Shown here one piece after another: positions 1 to 9,231 of a stretch of DNA of 64,000 bases. Within the stretch, counting starts at the first letter, position 1, and each line of letters begins with the position of its first letter. The DNA lies in NCBI GenBank assembly GCA_001464385.1, contig LNFB01000238.1:1-64000 (forward strand), in the 5' to 3' direction. The position numbers and the translations under genes are program-made. The notes under the pieces are model-generated. The model saw nothing but the letters and a program-made list of their open reading frames with translations. It was not told where the DNA came from and ran no database searches. The stretch comes from Deltaproteobacteria bacterium Ga0077550 (lineage in GTDB: Bacteria > Myxococcota_A > Polyangia > Nannocystales > Nannocystaceae).

Positions 1-1458
<1,458 letters not shown>

Positions 1459-1466
1459 AGCCGACC

Positions 1467-1826
1467 ATGCCGAAGATCACGTTCATCGACCCGTCGGGTG
1501 CGCGCTGCGAGGTCGAGGTGAAGCCGGGCGAGGACGACCTGCTGGCGATCGCCGAGGAGCACGACGTGCGCATGGGCAGCGCGTGCGGAGGCGTCTGCGC
1601 CTGCTCGTCGTGCCACGTCTACGTGCGCGAGGGCCTGGCGAGCCTGCCCGAGATGAGCGAGATGGAGGAGGACCGGCTCGACATGGGCTTCGATGTGCGG
1701 CCGTACAGCCGCCTCGGCTGCCAGTGCGTCGTCGGCAAGGCGGACCTCGTCGTCGAGATCACGCAGGAGTCGCTGCAGGTGTGGTTCAACGAGCACCCGC
1801 AGCACCGACCTGCACGCGGTGGCTGA
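1467..1826 (+). CDS. fdx: Isc-type [2Fe-2S] ferredoxin
   Basis: A 119-residue ferredoxin of the Isc system, thought to supply electrons for Fe-S cluster assembly. Cysteine ligands are visible in the segment CGGVCACSSCHVY and in RLGCQC near residue 85, matching the adrenodoxin-like spacing of Isc ferredoxins. An extra Cys in GCQC is not a usual ligand. It sits 8 bases after hscA on the same strand, so the two are very probably cotranscribed. The last 15 or so residues form an unconserved tail. Confidence 0.93.
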   Translation: MPKITFIDPSGARCEVEVKPGEDDLLAIAEEHDVRMGSACGGVCACSSCHVYVREGLASLPEMSEMEEDRLDMGFDVRPYSRLGCQCVVGKADLVVEITQESLQVWFNEHPQHRPARGG

Positions 1827-1884
1827 GGGAGCGCGGTCTCGCCCGGGAACCGCAGTGTCGTGTCGGCAACTCCGGCCGCACCGC

Positions 1885-3492
1885 ATGCGACGCACCCTCG
1901 CCCTGATCCTGGTCACCGTCGCCTGCGCCGGCGACCTGCGCGACGACGACGACCCCGCCGCCACCGTCCCGAGCACGCTCGAGGGCGGCGACGAGACCGG
2001 CGCGCCCGGCACCGCGGGGTCGAGCCCCGAGGGCGACGACGACGGCGCGTCGGCGGACACGACCGCCGCGGCGAGCAGCAGCGACGGCGGCTTCCTCTTC
2101 GACCTCGGCTCCGGCGAGGGCGGCGAGGGCGGTGGGGTGCCGACGACCTGCGACGAGCTCGGCGAGACCGAGACCACGGTCGGCTGCACCTTCTTCGCGG
2201 TCGACCTGGATCAGGCGCAGATCTTCGAGAACCAGCAGTTCGCCGTGGTCGTGTCGAACGTCCAGGGGGCAGCGGCGGCCGAGGTCGTCGTCGAGGCCCG
2301 TGAGGGTGGGGCGTGGGTCACCGTCGCGGGGCCGCTCGATGTGCCGGCGATGGGGCTGTACACGTTCGAGCTCGACAACCGCGTGCAGACCGGCAGCGGC
2401 GTGCGCGTCGGCGGGGCCTACCGCGTGCGCTCGAGCATCCCGATCATCGCGTACCAGTTCAACCCGCTGGTCATGGGCTGGTGGAGCAGCGACGCGTCGC
2501 TGCTGTACCCGCTCGAGGCCTGGGACACGATCGTCGACGTCGTCCACTGGGGCGAGGGGTCGGGCCGCGGCTACATCACGATCGTCGCCGCGGAGGACGG
2601 CACGCAGGTGCAGGTGCGGCCGACGACCGCGACCGCGGGCGCCGGTGGGGTGCCGCCGGGCGTCGCCGGTGGCACGTTCGCCGTGACGCTCGACGAGGGC
2701 GACGTCGCCCAGGTGATGGTCGCGGCGGACAACGCGTCGCTCACCGGCACGCGGGTCGAGAGCGATCGGCCGATCGCGGTGTTCACCGGCCACGAGTGCG
2801 CGTTCGTGCCGGGCAACAAGTACGCCTGCGATCACCTCGAGGAGCAGATGGCCGGCCTGCGGCTGTGGGGCAAGAGCTTCGTCGCGGCCCGGGTGCCGCC
2901 GCGGATCCCCGAGAGCCCCGAGACCTCGCTGTGGCAGATCTACGCCTCCGAGGACGACACGACGATCGACTTCGACGTGCCCGCGGGCGTGACCGGCGTG
3001 CCCGACGGGCCGCTCGTGCTGCAGCGCGGCGAGGAGCTCCAGTTCTACACCGGGGGCAACATCGCGGCGCCGGGCGACTTCTACGTCGAGTCGGATCGGC
3101 CGATCGCGGTGTTCAACTACATGACCGGCTACGAGAACATCGCCGGCGCGCCGCAGATCGGCGACCCGGCGATGCTGCAGCTCGCCCCGATCGAGCAGCA
3201 CCTCGAGCGCTACGTGTTGCTGGTGCCGAGCCAGTGGACCTGGGACTTTCTCGTGATCACCCGACCGCAGGGCGTCAGCGTCACCGTGGACGGCGTCGCC
3301 CTCGACGACGCGATCTTCTTCGACGCCGGCGGCGGCTTCGAGGTCGGCCGCGCGCCGGTCGACGACGGCGTGCACGAGGTCGGCGGCGCGGCACCGCTCT
3401 CGGTGGCGGTGGTCGGCTACGACACCGCCGACAGCTACGCGTACCTGGGCGGCGGCGGCACGGGCGTCATCAACCCCGAACCGGCGGGCTGA
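1885..3492 (+). CDS. IgGFc-binding-like secreted lipoprotein
   Basis: A 535-residue surface or periplasmic lipoprotein. The N-terminus is a short signal peptide ending in a lipobox-like TVAC (Cys about residue 13), then an acidic and Ser/Thr/Gly-rich linker to about residue 90. The rest resembles the IgGFc_binding domain common in myxobacteria: repeated SDRPIAVF segments, CDHLEEQM and WGKSFVAARVPPR. The real ligand in bacteria is unknown; the name comes from the animal protein. The ATG at 1885 is chosen because it places the lipobox correctly; the frame is open upstream but with non-protein-like composition. No operon partner is evident. Confidence 0.8.
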   Translation: MRRTLALILVTVACAGDLRDDDDPAATVPSTLEGGDETGAPGTAGSSPEGDDDGASADTTAAASSSDGGFLFDLGSGEGGEGGGVPTTCDELGETETTVGCTFFAVDLDQAQIFENQQFAVVVSNVQGAAAAEVVVEAREGGAWVTVAGPLDVPAMGLYTFELDNRVQTGSGVRVGGAYRVRSSIPIIAYQFNPLVMGWWSSDASLLYPLEAWDTIVDVVHWGEGSGRGYITIVAAEDGTQVQVRPTTATAGAGGVPPGVAGGTFAVTLDEGDVAQVMVAADNASLTGTRVESDRPIAVFTGHECAFVPGNKYACDHLEEQMAGLRLWGKSFVAARVPPRIPESPETSLWQIYASEDDTTIDFDVPAGVTGVPDGPLVLQRGEELQFYTGGNIAAPGDFYVESDRPIAVFNYMTGYENIAGAPQIGDPAMLQLAPIEQHLERYVLLVPSQWTWDFLVITRPQGVSVTVDGVALDDAIFFDAGGGFEVGRAPVDDGVHEVGGAAPLSVAVVGYDTADSYAYLGGGGTGVINPEPAG

Positions 3493-3507
3493 GGCCCATC
3501 GTCGCGG

Positions 3508-4089
3508 TCACCGCGGGAGGTCGTCGAGCGTCGCGGTGATCTGACCGTAGATCGCGAGGAGATCGTCGCGGTCGAGGTCGTGGACGTCCGCCAACCACCG
3601 GCACGCCTCGTCGAGCGACCCGAACACGCGCAGGATGCTGGCGCGGCGGAACAGCCGGATGAACCCTGCGACGGCGAGCCGAGCGATCGACGCCGCGAAG
3701 CCCGTCGTGAGGATCACGACCGCCGAGCTCCCGGCGCGGTCCTGGTGGCTCCGGATCATCTCTTCGAACACGGCCCGAACCCGCGGGTCCATGCCGCCGG
3801 ACATGTTCCGCCGCCCGACGACGTAGAGCACGCCGCCGCGGACGCCCGCAGCGACGGCCTCGGCGGCGCGGCGCTGGATCTCGCGGGCCTCGGCCTCGTG
3901 GGGGGACCGTGTGAACACGGCGATGAGCAGCGGGTTGTAGCGGGCGATGACGTGGCCCGCGTCGGCCGAGTCGATCACGAGCTGGCCGCGGACGGGCTGC
4001 ACTGCGGCAGGAGTAGCAGAGGGTCGTGGATCGAGGTAGTCGACCGCGAGCGCTGCTCCCGCGGTCCTGCGCGCGGGCTCAGAGCCCAC
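3508..4089 (-). CDS. STAS-like / DUF-type cytoplasmic protein
   Basis: About 193 residues with an alternating beta/alpha pattern from VRGQLVIDSADAG onward, including the hydrophobic strand GGVLYVVG and a C-terminal helix rich in Asp and Leu. It resembles the small STAS/SEC14-like proteins that are frequent in myxobacteria, but I cannot name a function. The start is uncertain: GTG at 4089 overlaps the upstream small gene by 11 bases, while GTG at 4002 would give 164 residues and begin right at the conserved part. Neither has a clear ribosome binding site. Its neighbour upstream is a 53-residue membrane protein, probably cotranscribed. Confidence 0.6.
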   Translation of the reverse strand: MGSEPARRTAGAALAVDYLDPRPSATPAAVQPVRGQLVIDSADAGHVIARYNPLLIAVFTRSPHEAEAREIQRRAAEAVAAGVRGGVLYVVGRRNMSGGMDPRVRAVFEEMIRSHQDRAGSSAVVILTTGFAASIARLAVAGFIRLFRRASILRVFGSLDEACRWLADVHDLDRDDLLAIYGQITATLDDLPR

Positions 4090-4240
4090 GGTAGAGCCCC
4101 GGCGGATCCGCGCGGGGACGGCCGCGCAGCCAGAGGCCGAGGCCGACGACGAGGGCCCCGACGACGAGGACGGACAGACCCATGCCCACGAACGCCCCGA
4201 GATCGACGAGCTCGAACGCCAGCACCATGCCGTGAAGCAT
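4079..4240 (-). CDS. small single-span membrane protein
   Basis: A 53-residue product starting MLHGMVLAF with one or two hydrophobic stretches (about residues 10-38, rich in Gly, Val and Leu) followed by a basic RGRPR and a short tail. The frame continues upstream, but with proline/arginine-rich, non-protein-like composition, so the ATG at 4240 is preferred. The stop overlaps the GTG start of the STAS-like gene, which suggests translational coupling. Function unknown; it may anchor or regulate its partner. Confidence 0.5.
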   Translation of the reverse strand: MLHGMVLAFELVDLGAFVGMGLSVLVVGALVVGLGLWLRGRPRADPPGLYRGL

Positions 4241-4386
4241 GCCCGGAGGCGGGTGCGGTCGCGGTGTCGATCCGCGCGAAACCTTTGCGCAGCGCCAGCA
4301 TCGGGGGGGTGTGCGTCTACTTGCCGAGGCAACGCACGGAATTCTCTGCGCTTCGCCCCGTCGCGGCTGCCCGACACGCTGGAGCG

Positions 4387-6840
4387 GTGTCGGGATCGCA
4401 CGCTTGGACTTCGCTGCTCGCGGCTGCAACACGTACCCCGAACCTCGACGCGCAGGCGCTCTCGCCGACGCTCGGTGGGTGGGTCCTGCTCGCGGTCTTC
4501 GCCTTCGTCGCGCTGTGCATCGTGCACGCCGAGACATGGCGGCGCCTGTGGATGCGCGCCGAGGATCCGCGCACGATCGGGCTGTTCCGCATCCTGTTCT
4601 CGGTGCTGCTGCTGCTCAACCTCGTCGGGCTCTGGGAGCACCTCGAGTTCCTGTTCACCGACGAGGGCCTCTTCTACACCGACACCGCGCGCAAGGTCCT
4701 GGCCGCCAAGCAGTTCGCCCACTACCGTGAGGATGCGGGGCTCGACTTCGCGACCGCGCTGTCCCTCCTCACCGGGCCGCGACACTCGCTGCTGCTGCTT
4801 CGCAGCGATCCGACGTTCTTCTGGATCCACCTCTGGGTGTACGTCGCCGCGGTCGTGGCGATGATGGTCGGCTGGCGGACCCGCACCGCCACCGTGGTGG
4901 TGTGGTTCCTGATGAACAGCCTGAGCGGGCGGAACCCCATCTACCTCACCGGCGCCGACGACGTGTTCAAGGTCTTCGGCTTCCTGATGATGTGGACCCG
5001 CAGCGGTCACGCCTACAGCGTCGACAATTGGCTGCGGTGCCGACGACTGCGTCGCGACAACCGCCTGTCCGAGCGCACGGGCGCGGGCGGAGGCGCCGGG
5101 CTGGCCCCCGACGCCGAACATCCGTACGGCCTCGAGGCGATCTATCGCCGCATCCCGGCGTGGCCGCGGATGCTGATGATGCTGCAGCTCGCGACGATCT
5201 ACCTGTACACCGGCAGCGCCAAGACCGGCGGCATCTGGTCGGCGGGCGACTCGCTGTACTACGCGCTCAACCTCGACCACTTCTATCGGGCGCCGCCGCA
5301 GTTCATGTCGTCGCTGTTCGGGACCAACGTGTTCCGGCTGATGACGTGGGGCGTCCACTTCTGGCAGATCGGCTTCCCGCTGATGCTCGTCGGGCTGGTC
5401 GCGCGCTTCGCCCTGCGCGAGGGCTTGGTGCCCGTCACCGGGTGGCGGCGCGGCGCGTCGCGGCTGCTGTGGATCACGATCGGCGTCGCCGTGCTCGGCG
5501 TCGTCATCGTGGCGCTGCCCGTGCACGTCGCGGCCGGCGGTGGGCCCAGCGTCGCCGCGATCCAGTGGATGGTCGGCGTCGGCGGTGCGCTCGGGATGCT
5601 CGTCATCGGCTGGGGCTGGCGACGGCTCCGCGACCGTCCCTTCGTGCTGCGCGCTCGCGGGCGCACGGTGGCCATCGACCTCGACGGCTTCGCCACGTGG
5701 GTGCTGGGCCGCCGCCTGTGGCTGACGATCGGCGTCTTCTTCCACGTGCAGATCTTCATGCTGATGAACATCGGCATGTTCGCGCCGGTGATGATCCTCG
5801 TGTACCTCGTGTGCATCAACGGCACCGAGACCGCGTCGCTGCTGCGCGCGCTCGGTCGCGTCGCCACGCGACTGCGCGTGCCGGGGATGGCAGCGCTCGT
5901 CCGGCCGGGCGAGGCCGCGATCCCGCCCGAGGACCCGTCGCTCCCGCGGCTGCACCGCGATCGCGGCCGCATGCCGACGTGGGCGCTGGTCGCCGCGATG
6001 ATCGCCGCGCTCGGCGTGGTGCTGACCAAGGTGTTCGCGACCGGGCAGGCCTCGCTGGTGGTGGTGGCCTCGGCCGGCGCGCTCGCGCTCGTCGCAGGCG
6101 GCGTGCTCGGGCGCCGCGGCGGTGCGCCGCTGCCGGCGGCCGCAGCCCCGTGGGCCTACGGCCCGCTCGGGCGCGGGCTCGCGACGACATTCGTCGTCGT
6201 GCACATCACCGCTGTCGCGCTGCACTGCATCCCCAACAAGGACTCGTGCCACGCGTTCCGGCCGGCGGCGACGTCGTTCGTCGCGCCGTGGATGAACCTG
6301 ACCCAGACCGGCCAGGCGTGGGAGATGTTCGCGCCCAACCCCATGCGCACCAACGACTTCCTCGAGGTCCTCGTGACCGACCAGGACGGCGAGGTCTGGG
6401 ATCTTCGCACCGACGCCAACTCGCCGCGCAACAAGCCGACACCGTGGATCTGGTACGACCGCGCCGGCAAGATCACGCGCCGCGTCAACGGCGAGGGCAA
6501 GTGGTACCGGCCGTGGCTGGGCCGCTACCACTGTCGGCAGTGGGCGCTCGAGCACGACGGCGTGTTGCCGCGATCCGTCGAGCTGGTGAAGGTCTGGTAC
6601 GACATCCCCAAGCCCGAGGTCGTCGCCGCCCGCGGCTACTACCGCCCGGCCGATCTGCTCGAGCGTGCGGGCCATCGCACCTCGATGCTGACGGTCCGAT
6701 GCGCGCGCGAGGAGGACGCGCAGCCGACCAACGCGGTGCGGGCCCGCCACGGCCTCGCGCCCGTCGACGAGGGGACGATCGTCCGCCGCGTGCCCAAGGT
6801 GAAGCAGGCGCCGGACGAGCTCGACGAGGTCGGCGGCTGA
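4387..6840 (+). CDS. HTTM / vitamin-K carboxylase-like polytopic membrane protein
   Basis: An 817-residue inner-membrane protein with about nine to eleven hydrophobic segments. The N-terminal half (ETWRRLWMRAEDPRTIGLFR, MVGWRTRTATVV, YLTGADDVFKVFGF, QLATIYLYTGSAKTG) matches the HTTM (horizontally transferred transmembrane) domain related to gamma-glutamyl carboxylase. The C-terminal 200 residues are soluble with a WEMFAPNP segment typical of these proteins. The GTG at 4387 follows GGAG closely; ATG at 4552 is an alternative that would lose the first membrane span. Bacterial HTTM proteins have no settled function, and no catalytic claim is made. Confidence 0.75.
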   Translation: MSGSHAWTSLLAAATRTPNLDAQALSPTLGGWVLLAVFAFVALCIVHAETWRRLWMRAEDPRTIGLFRILFSVLLLLNLVGLWEHLEFLFTDEGLFYTDTARKVLAAKQFAHYREDAGLDFATALSLLTGPRHSLLLLRSDPTFFWIHLWVYVAAVVAMMVGWRTRTATVVVWFLMNSLSGRNPIYLTGADDVFKVFGFLMMWTRSGHAYSVDNWLRCRRLRRDNRLSERTGAGGGAGLAPDAEHPYGLEAIYRRIPAWPRMLMMLQLATIYLYTGSAKTGGIWSAGDSLYYALNLDHFYRAPPQFMSSLFGTNVFRLMTWGVHFWQIGFPLMLVGLVARFALREGLVPVTGWRRGASRLLWITIGVAVLGVVIVALPVHVAAGGGPSVAAIQWMVGVGGALGMLVIGWGWRRLRDRPFVLRARGRTVAIDLDGFATWVLGRRLWLTIGVFFHVQIFMLMNIGMFAPVMILVYLVCINGTETASLLRALGRVATRLRVPGMAALVRPGEAAIPPEDPSLPRLHRDRGRMPTWALVAAMIAALGVVLTKVFATGQASLVVVASAGALALVAGGVLGRRGGAPLPAAAAPWAYGPLGRGLATTFVVVHITAVALHCIPNKDSCHAFRPAATSFVAPWMNLTQTGQAWEMFAPNPMRTNDFLEVLVTDQDGEVWDLRTDANSPRNKPTPWIWYDRAGKITRRVNGEGKWYRPWLGRYHCRQWALEHDGVLPRSVELVKVWYDIPKPEVVAARGYYRPADLLERAGHRTSMLTVRCAREEDAQPTNAVRARHGLAPVDEGTIVRRVPKVKQAPDELDEVGG

Positions 6841-6899
6841 ACCCCGGCCTGGGACGCTTCGGTGAAATCGACGCGGTGGCCCGGCGTTGACCGGGCGCC

Positions 6900-7865
6900 A
6901 TGCGACACCGCGCCTTGCTCGTGCTCGCGTCCCTCGTCGCCGTCGGCGCCTGTCAGCGGCCACCGCCGACCTCCCCCTGGGGCGTCGACGACGCGACGCT
7001 GCAGCGCGACGGCGTCGTGGTCGCCTACAACCTCGGCTGCGAGCGGGGCTGCGATCGCGTCGCGAGGGGCGATGTGCTGTGGAGCATCGACGACCGTCGC
7101 GTGCGGACCAGCGCCGACGTCGACGCGGTGCGGCTGACCGACGGCGCGCCGCACCGGATCCAGCTCTGGCCCCGTCGCGGCGAGCTCACCACGATCGAGG
7201 TCGTCGCGAAGCCGCGCTCCGATCTGCCGCCGCTCGACGACGTCCCGCCCTTCTGGACCGTCGGCGCCGCCGAGCTCGATCGCGCCCCCGCGTGGGCCCG
7301 GCGGCGCATGTTCGGCCACGCGAGCCCCATGGTGCAGCTCGTCGCGATCGACGGCGGCATCCTCGACGGTCGCCAGCTCGTCGGGAAGAAGCGCCTCATG
7401 GTGTACTGGGACTGGGGCGATCGGGTGGAGCAGGCGAACGCCGTGGCCTTCATGCAGGTGCTGCAGAAGGCAGAGGCCGATCTCGCGGCGAAGAGCGTGG
7501 AGATCATGTTCACGCACCTGCCGTTCCCGACCGCCCGGAAGCAGCCGATGAACGACAGCGACCTGCGGGCGTTCGCCGAGCGCTGGGCGGTGAAGGGATC
7601 CGACGGCGCCGTGCTCCCCGCGATCCCGTTCTACCGGAGGCCCAACAAGACCGAGTACAACGCCGCCCGCGAGCTCGGCCTCGAGAACGCATACACGGTG
7701 ATGGAGAACCTCGGGCAGAGCCCCGCGATCGTCGTGCTCGACCAGCGGGGCATCGTGCGGTGGCACTCCGAGGGGCTCGCGACGCCGCCGCAGGACGCGG
7801 CCGTGCAGGCGCCGGAGCAGTACACGATCATCGAGGCGGTGACCTTCGCCCTCGAGTCGCTGTGA
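6900..7865 (+). CDS. lipoprotein with PDZ-like and thioredoxin-fold domains
   Basis: A 321-residue secreted lipoprotein; the signal peptide ends at VGAC (Cys about residue 18). Residues about 35-105 look like a degenerate PDZ domain (GDVLWSIDDRRV followed by basic strands). Residues about 140-315 have a thioredoxin/redoxin pattern: RLMVYWDWGDRVEQ at the position of the active-site helix and SPAIVVLDQRGIVRW near the end. The usual Cys-X-X-Cys is absent, so a redox role is unlikely and a binding or chaperone role is more plausible. It follows the HTTM gene by 59 bases on the same strand. Confidence 0.65.
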   Translation: MRHRALLVLASLVAVGACQRPPPTSPWGVDDATLQRDGVVVAYNLGCERGCDRVARGDVLWSIDDRRVRTSADVDAVRLTDGAPHRIQLWPRRGELTTIEVVAKPRSDLPPLDDVPPFWTVGAAELDRAPAWARRRMFGHASPMVQLVAIDGGILDGRQLVGKKRLMVYWDWGDRVEQANAVAFMQVLQKAEADLAAKSVEIMFTHLPFPTARKQPMNDSDLRAFAERWAVKGSDGAVLPAIPFYRRPNKTEYNAARELGLENAYTVMENLGQSPAIVVLDQRGIVRWHSEGLATPPQDAAVQAPEQYTIIEAVTFALESL

Positions 7866-7877
7866 CGTCCGCGACCG

Positions 7878-8669
7878 TCACGTCCCGCTGAAGTTCGGCG
7901 CGCGCTTCTCGAGGTACGCCGCCAAGCCCTCGCCGGCGTCGTCGCCCTCGAACAGGCGCTGCTGGAGCTCGCGCTCGAGCGAGAGGCCCTCGGACAGGCT
8001 CACCTCGGCGCCGCTCTGGCACGCGCGCTTGATGAAGCCGACCGCCCGCGAGGGCGCCTTCGGGGGCACGAACTCGCTGGCCCACGCCAGCACGTGGGCG
8101 TGGAAGCTCGCGTGGTCCGGGTCGTCCCAGACGTGGTTGAGCAGGCCCATGCGCTCCGCGGTCTCGAAGTCGAACGTCGCGCCGGTGGCCATCAGCTCGA
8201 TCGCGCGGGCCTTGCCGACGGCGCGGACCAATCGCTGCGTCCCGCCGGTCCCCGGCAGCACGCCGAGCTTCACCTCGGGCAGGCCGCACTTGCCGGAGCC
8301 CTTGCGCGCGACCCGGAGGTCGGCCGCCATCGCGATCTCGAGTCCGCCGCCGACGCAGTGGCCGTCGATCGCCGCGATGACGAGCTTCGGCGTCTGCTCG
8401 AGGCGCAGCAGCGTCTCGTTGGCGTGGAGGCAGAAGTTGTACTTGAAGTAGGGATCGGCGCCGCGGAGCATCGCGATGTCGGCTCCGGCGCAGAAGAACT
8501 TCTCGCCCGCGCCGCGCAGCACGATCGCGTGGACGCCGGCATCGAAGCGCGCGCGGACGATCGCGGCGTCGAGCTCGGTCATCATCTCGTGGGAGTAGCA
8601 GTTCGCCGGGGGTGCGACGAGGCTGATGCGGGCGATGCCGGAGAGGGTCTCGTACTCGACGAGGGACAT
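7878..8669 (-). CDS. enoyl-CoA hydratase/isomerase family protein
   Basis: A 263-residue crotonase-fold enzyme acting on acyl-CoA thioesters. Visible family features are the oxyanion-hole segment KFFCAGADIAML, the second oxyanion loop DGHCVGGGLEIAMAADLRVA, and PEVKLGVLPGTGGTQRL, which carries the Glu expected for hydratase activity; the second catalytic Glu is less clear (GGTQR). It diverges from a thioesterase gene with only 24 bases between the two starts. Together they suggest acyl-CoA degradation or remodelling, but the substrate cannot be read from sequence. Confidence 0.85.
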   Translation of the reverse strand: MSLVEYETLSGIARISLVAPPANCYSHEMMTELDAAIVRARFDAGVHAIVLRGAGEKFFCAGADIAMLRGADPYFKYNFCLHANETLLRLEQTPKLVIAAIDGHCVGGGLEIAMAADLRVARKGSGKCGLPEVKLGVLPGTGGTQRLVRAVGKARAIELMATGATFDFETAERMGLLNHVWDDPDHASFHAHVLAWASEFVPPKAPSRAVGFIKRACQSGAEVSLSEGLSLERELQQRLFEGDDAGEGLAAYLEKRAPNFSGT

Positions 8670-8675
8670 GGGCGG

Positions 8676-8681
8676 AGCATA
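8676..8681 (-). promoter_or_regulatory. -10-like hexamer TATGCT for the enoyl-CoA hydratase gene
   Basis: On the minus strand TATGCT lies 6 bases upstream of the ATG at 8669, so transcription would begin at or next to the start codon. It shares bases with a plus-strand hexamer for the opposite gene. No convincing -35 element. Confidence 0.4.
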
Positions 8682-8685
8682 CACT
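8680..8685 (+). promoter_or_regulatory. -10-like hexamer TACACT for the thioesterase gene
   Basis: TACACT ends 8 bases before the GTG at 8694, which predicts a leaderless or nearly leaderless transcript. It overlaps the opposite-strand hexamer at 8676-8681, so the two polymerases could not be bound at once. Confidence 0.4.
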
Positions 8686-8693
8686 GTCGGCCC

Positions 8694-9170
8694 GTGACGA
8701 CGCCCCACGACGAACCCACCGCTGGCGGCGTGCACGTGCTGCCGGTCGACGTCGGGTGGGGGCACTGCGATCCCGCGGGCATCGTGTACTTCCCGCGGTT
8801 CTTCGAGATGTTCCACGCCGCGATGGAATCGTGGTTCGGCGCCGCGCCACCGACGGGCCTGGGCCTGCCGTATCAGGCGGTGATCGTCGGCCGTCGACTC
8901 GGCTTCCCCGCGGTCCACACCGAGGCCGACTTCCGCGCGCCGACGCACTTCGGCGAGCGCATCGGCGTCGAGCTGCGGGTCGCCAAGCTCGGGCGGACCT
9001 CGATCACGCTGGCCTACGTGCTGCGCGGCGGGGCGGGCGACGTGCGGGCGACGGGGCGCACGGTGGTCGCCGTCATGGATCTCGATCCGAGCAGCCCGAC
9101 GCACCACCGCGGCTGCCCGCTGCCCGACGACATCCGGGCGGCCATCGAGGCGTTCGGCGTGGCGCCGTAG
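8694..9170 (+). CDS. acyl-CoA thioesterase, 4-hydroxybenzoyl-CoA thioesterase family
   Basis: A 158-residue hotdog-fold thioesterase. The motif WGHCDPAGIVYFPRFF carries the catalytic Asp expected in the 4-hydroxybenzoyl-CoA thioesterase/YbgC family, and the following helix and beta strands (LGRTSITLAYVL) fit the fold. Length is normal for the family. The GTG start is fixed by the divergent gene 24 bases away. The likely reaction is hydrolysis of an aromatic or short acyl-CoA in the cytoplasm; the substrate is not determined. Confidence 0.85.
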   Translation: MTTPHDEPTAGGVHVLPVDVGWGHCDPAGIVYFPRFFEMFHAAMESWFGAAPPTGLGLPYQAVIVGRRLGFPAVHTEADFRAPTHFGERIGVELRVAKLGRTSITLAYVLRGGAGDVRATGRTVVAVMDLDPSSPTHHRGCPLPDDIRAAIEAFGVAP

Positions 9171-9193
9171 CCCCGCGCGCGGGGCCGCCGGCT

Positions 9194-9222
9194 TTGGCGT
9201 CGGCGACGACGGCGGGTATGCT
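9194..9222 (+). promoter_or_regulatory. sigma-70-type promoter of the M28 peptidase gene
   Basis: TTGGCG (9194-9199), a 17-base spacer and TATGCT (9217-9222). The -10 ends 9 bases before the ATG at 9232, leaving almost no leader. Confidence 0.5.
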
Positions 9223-9231
9223 CCGCCCGCC

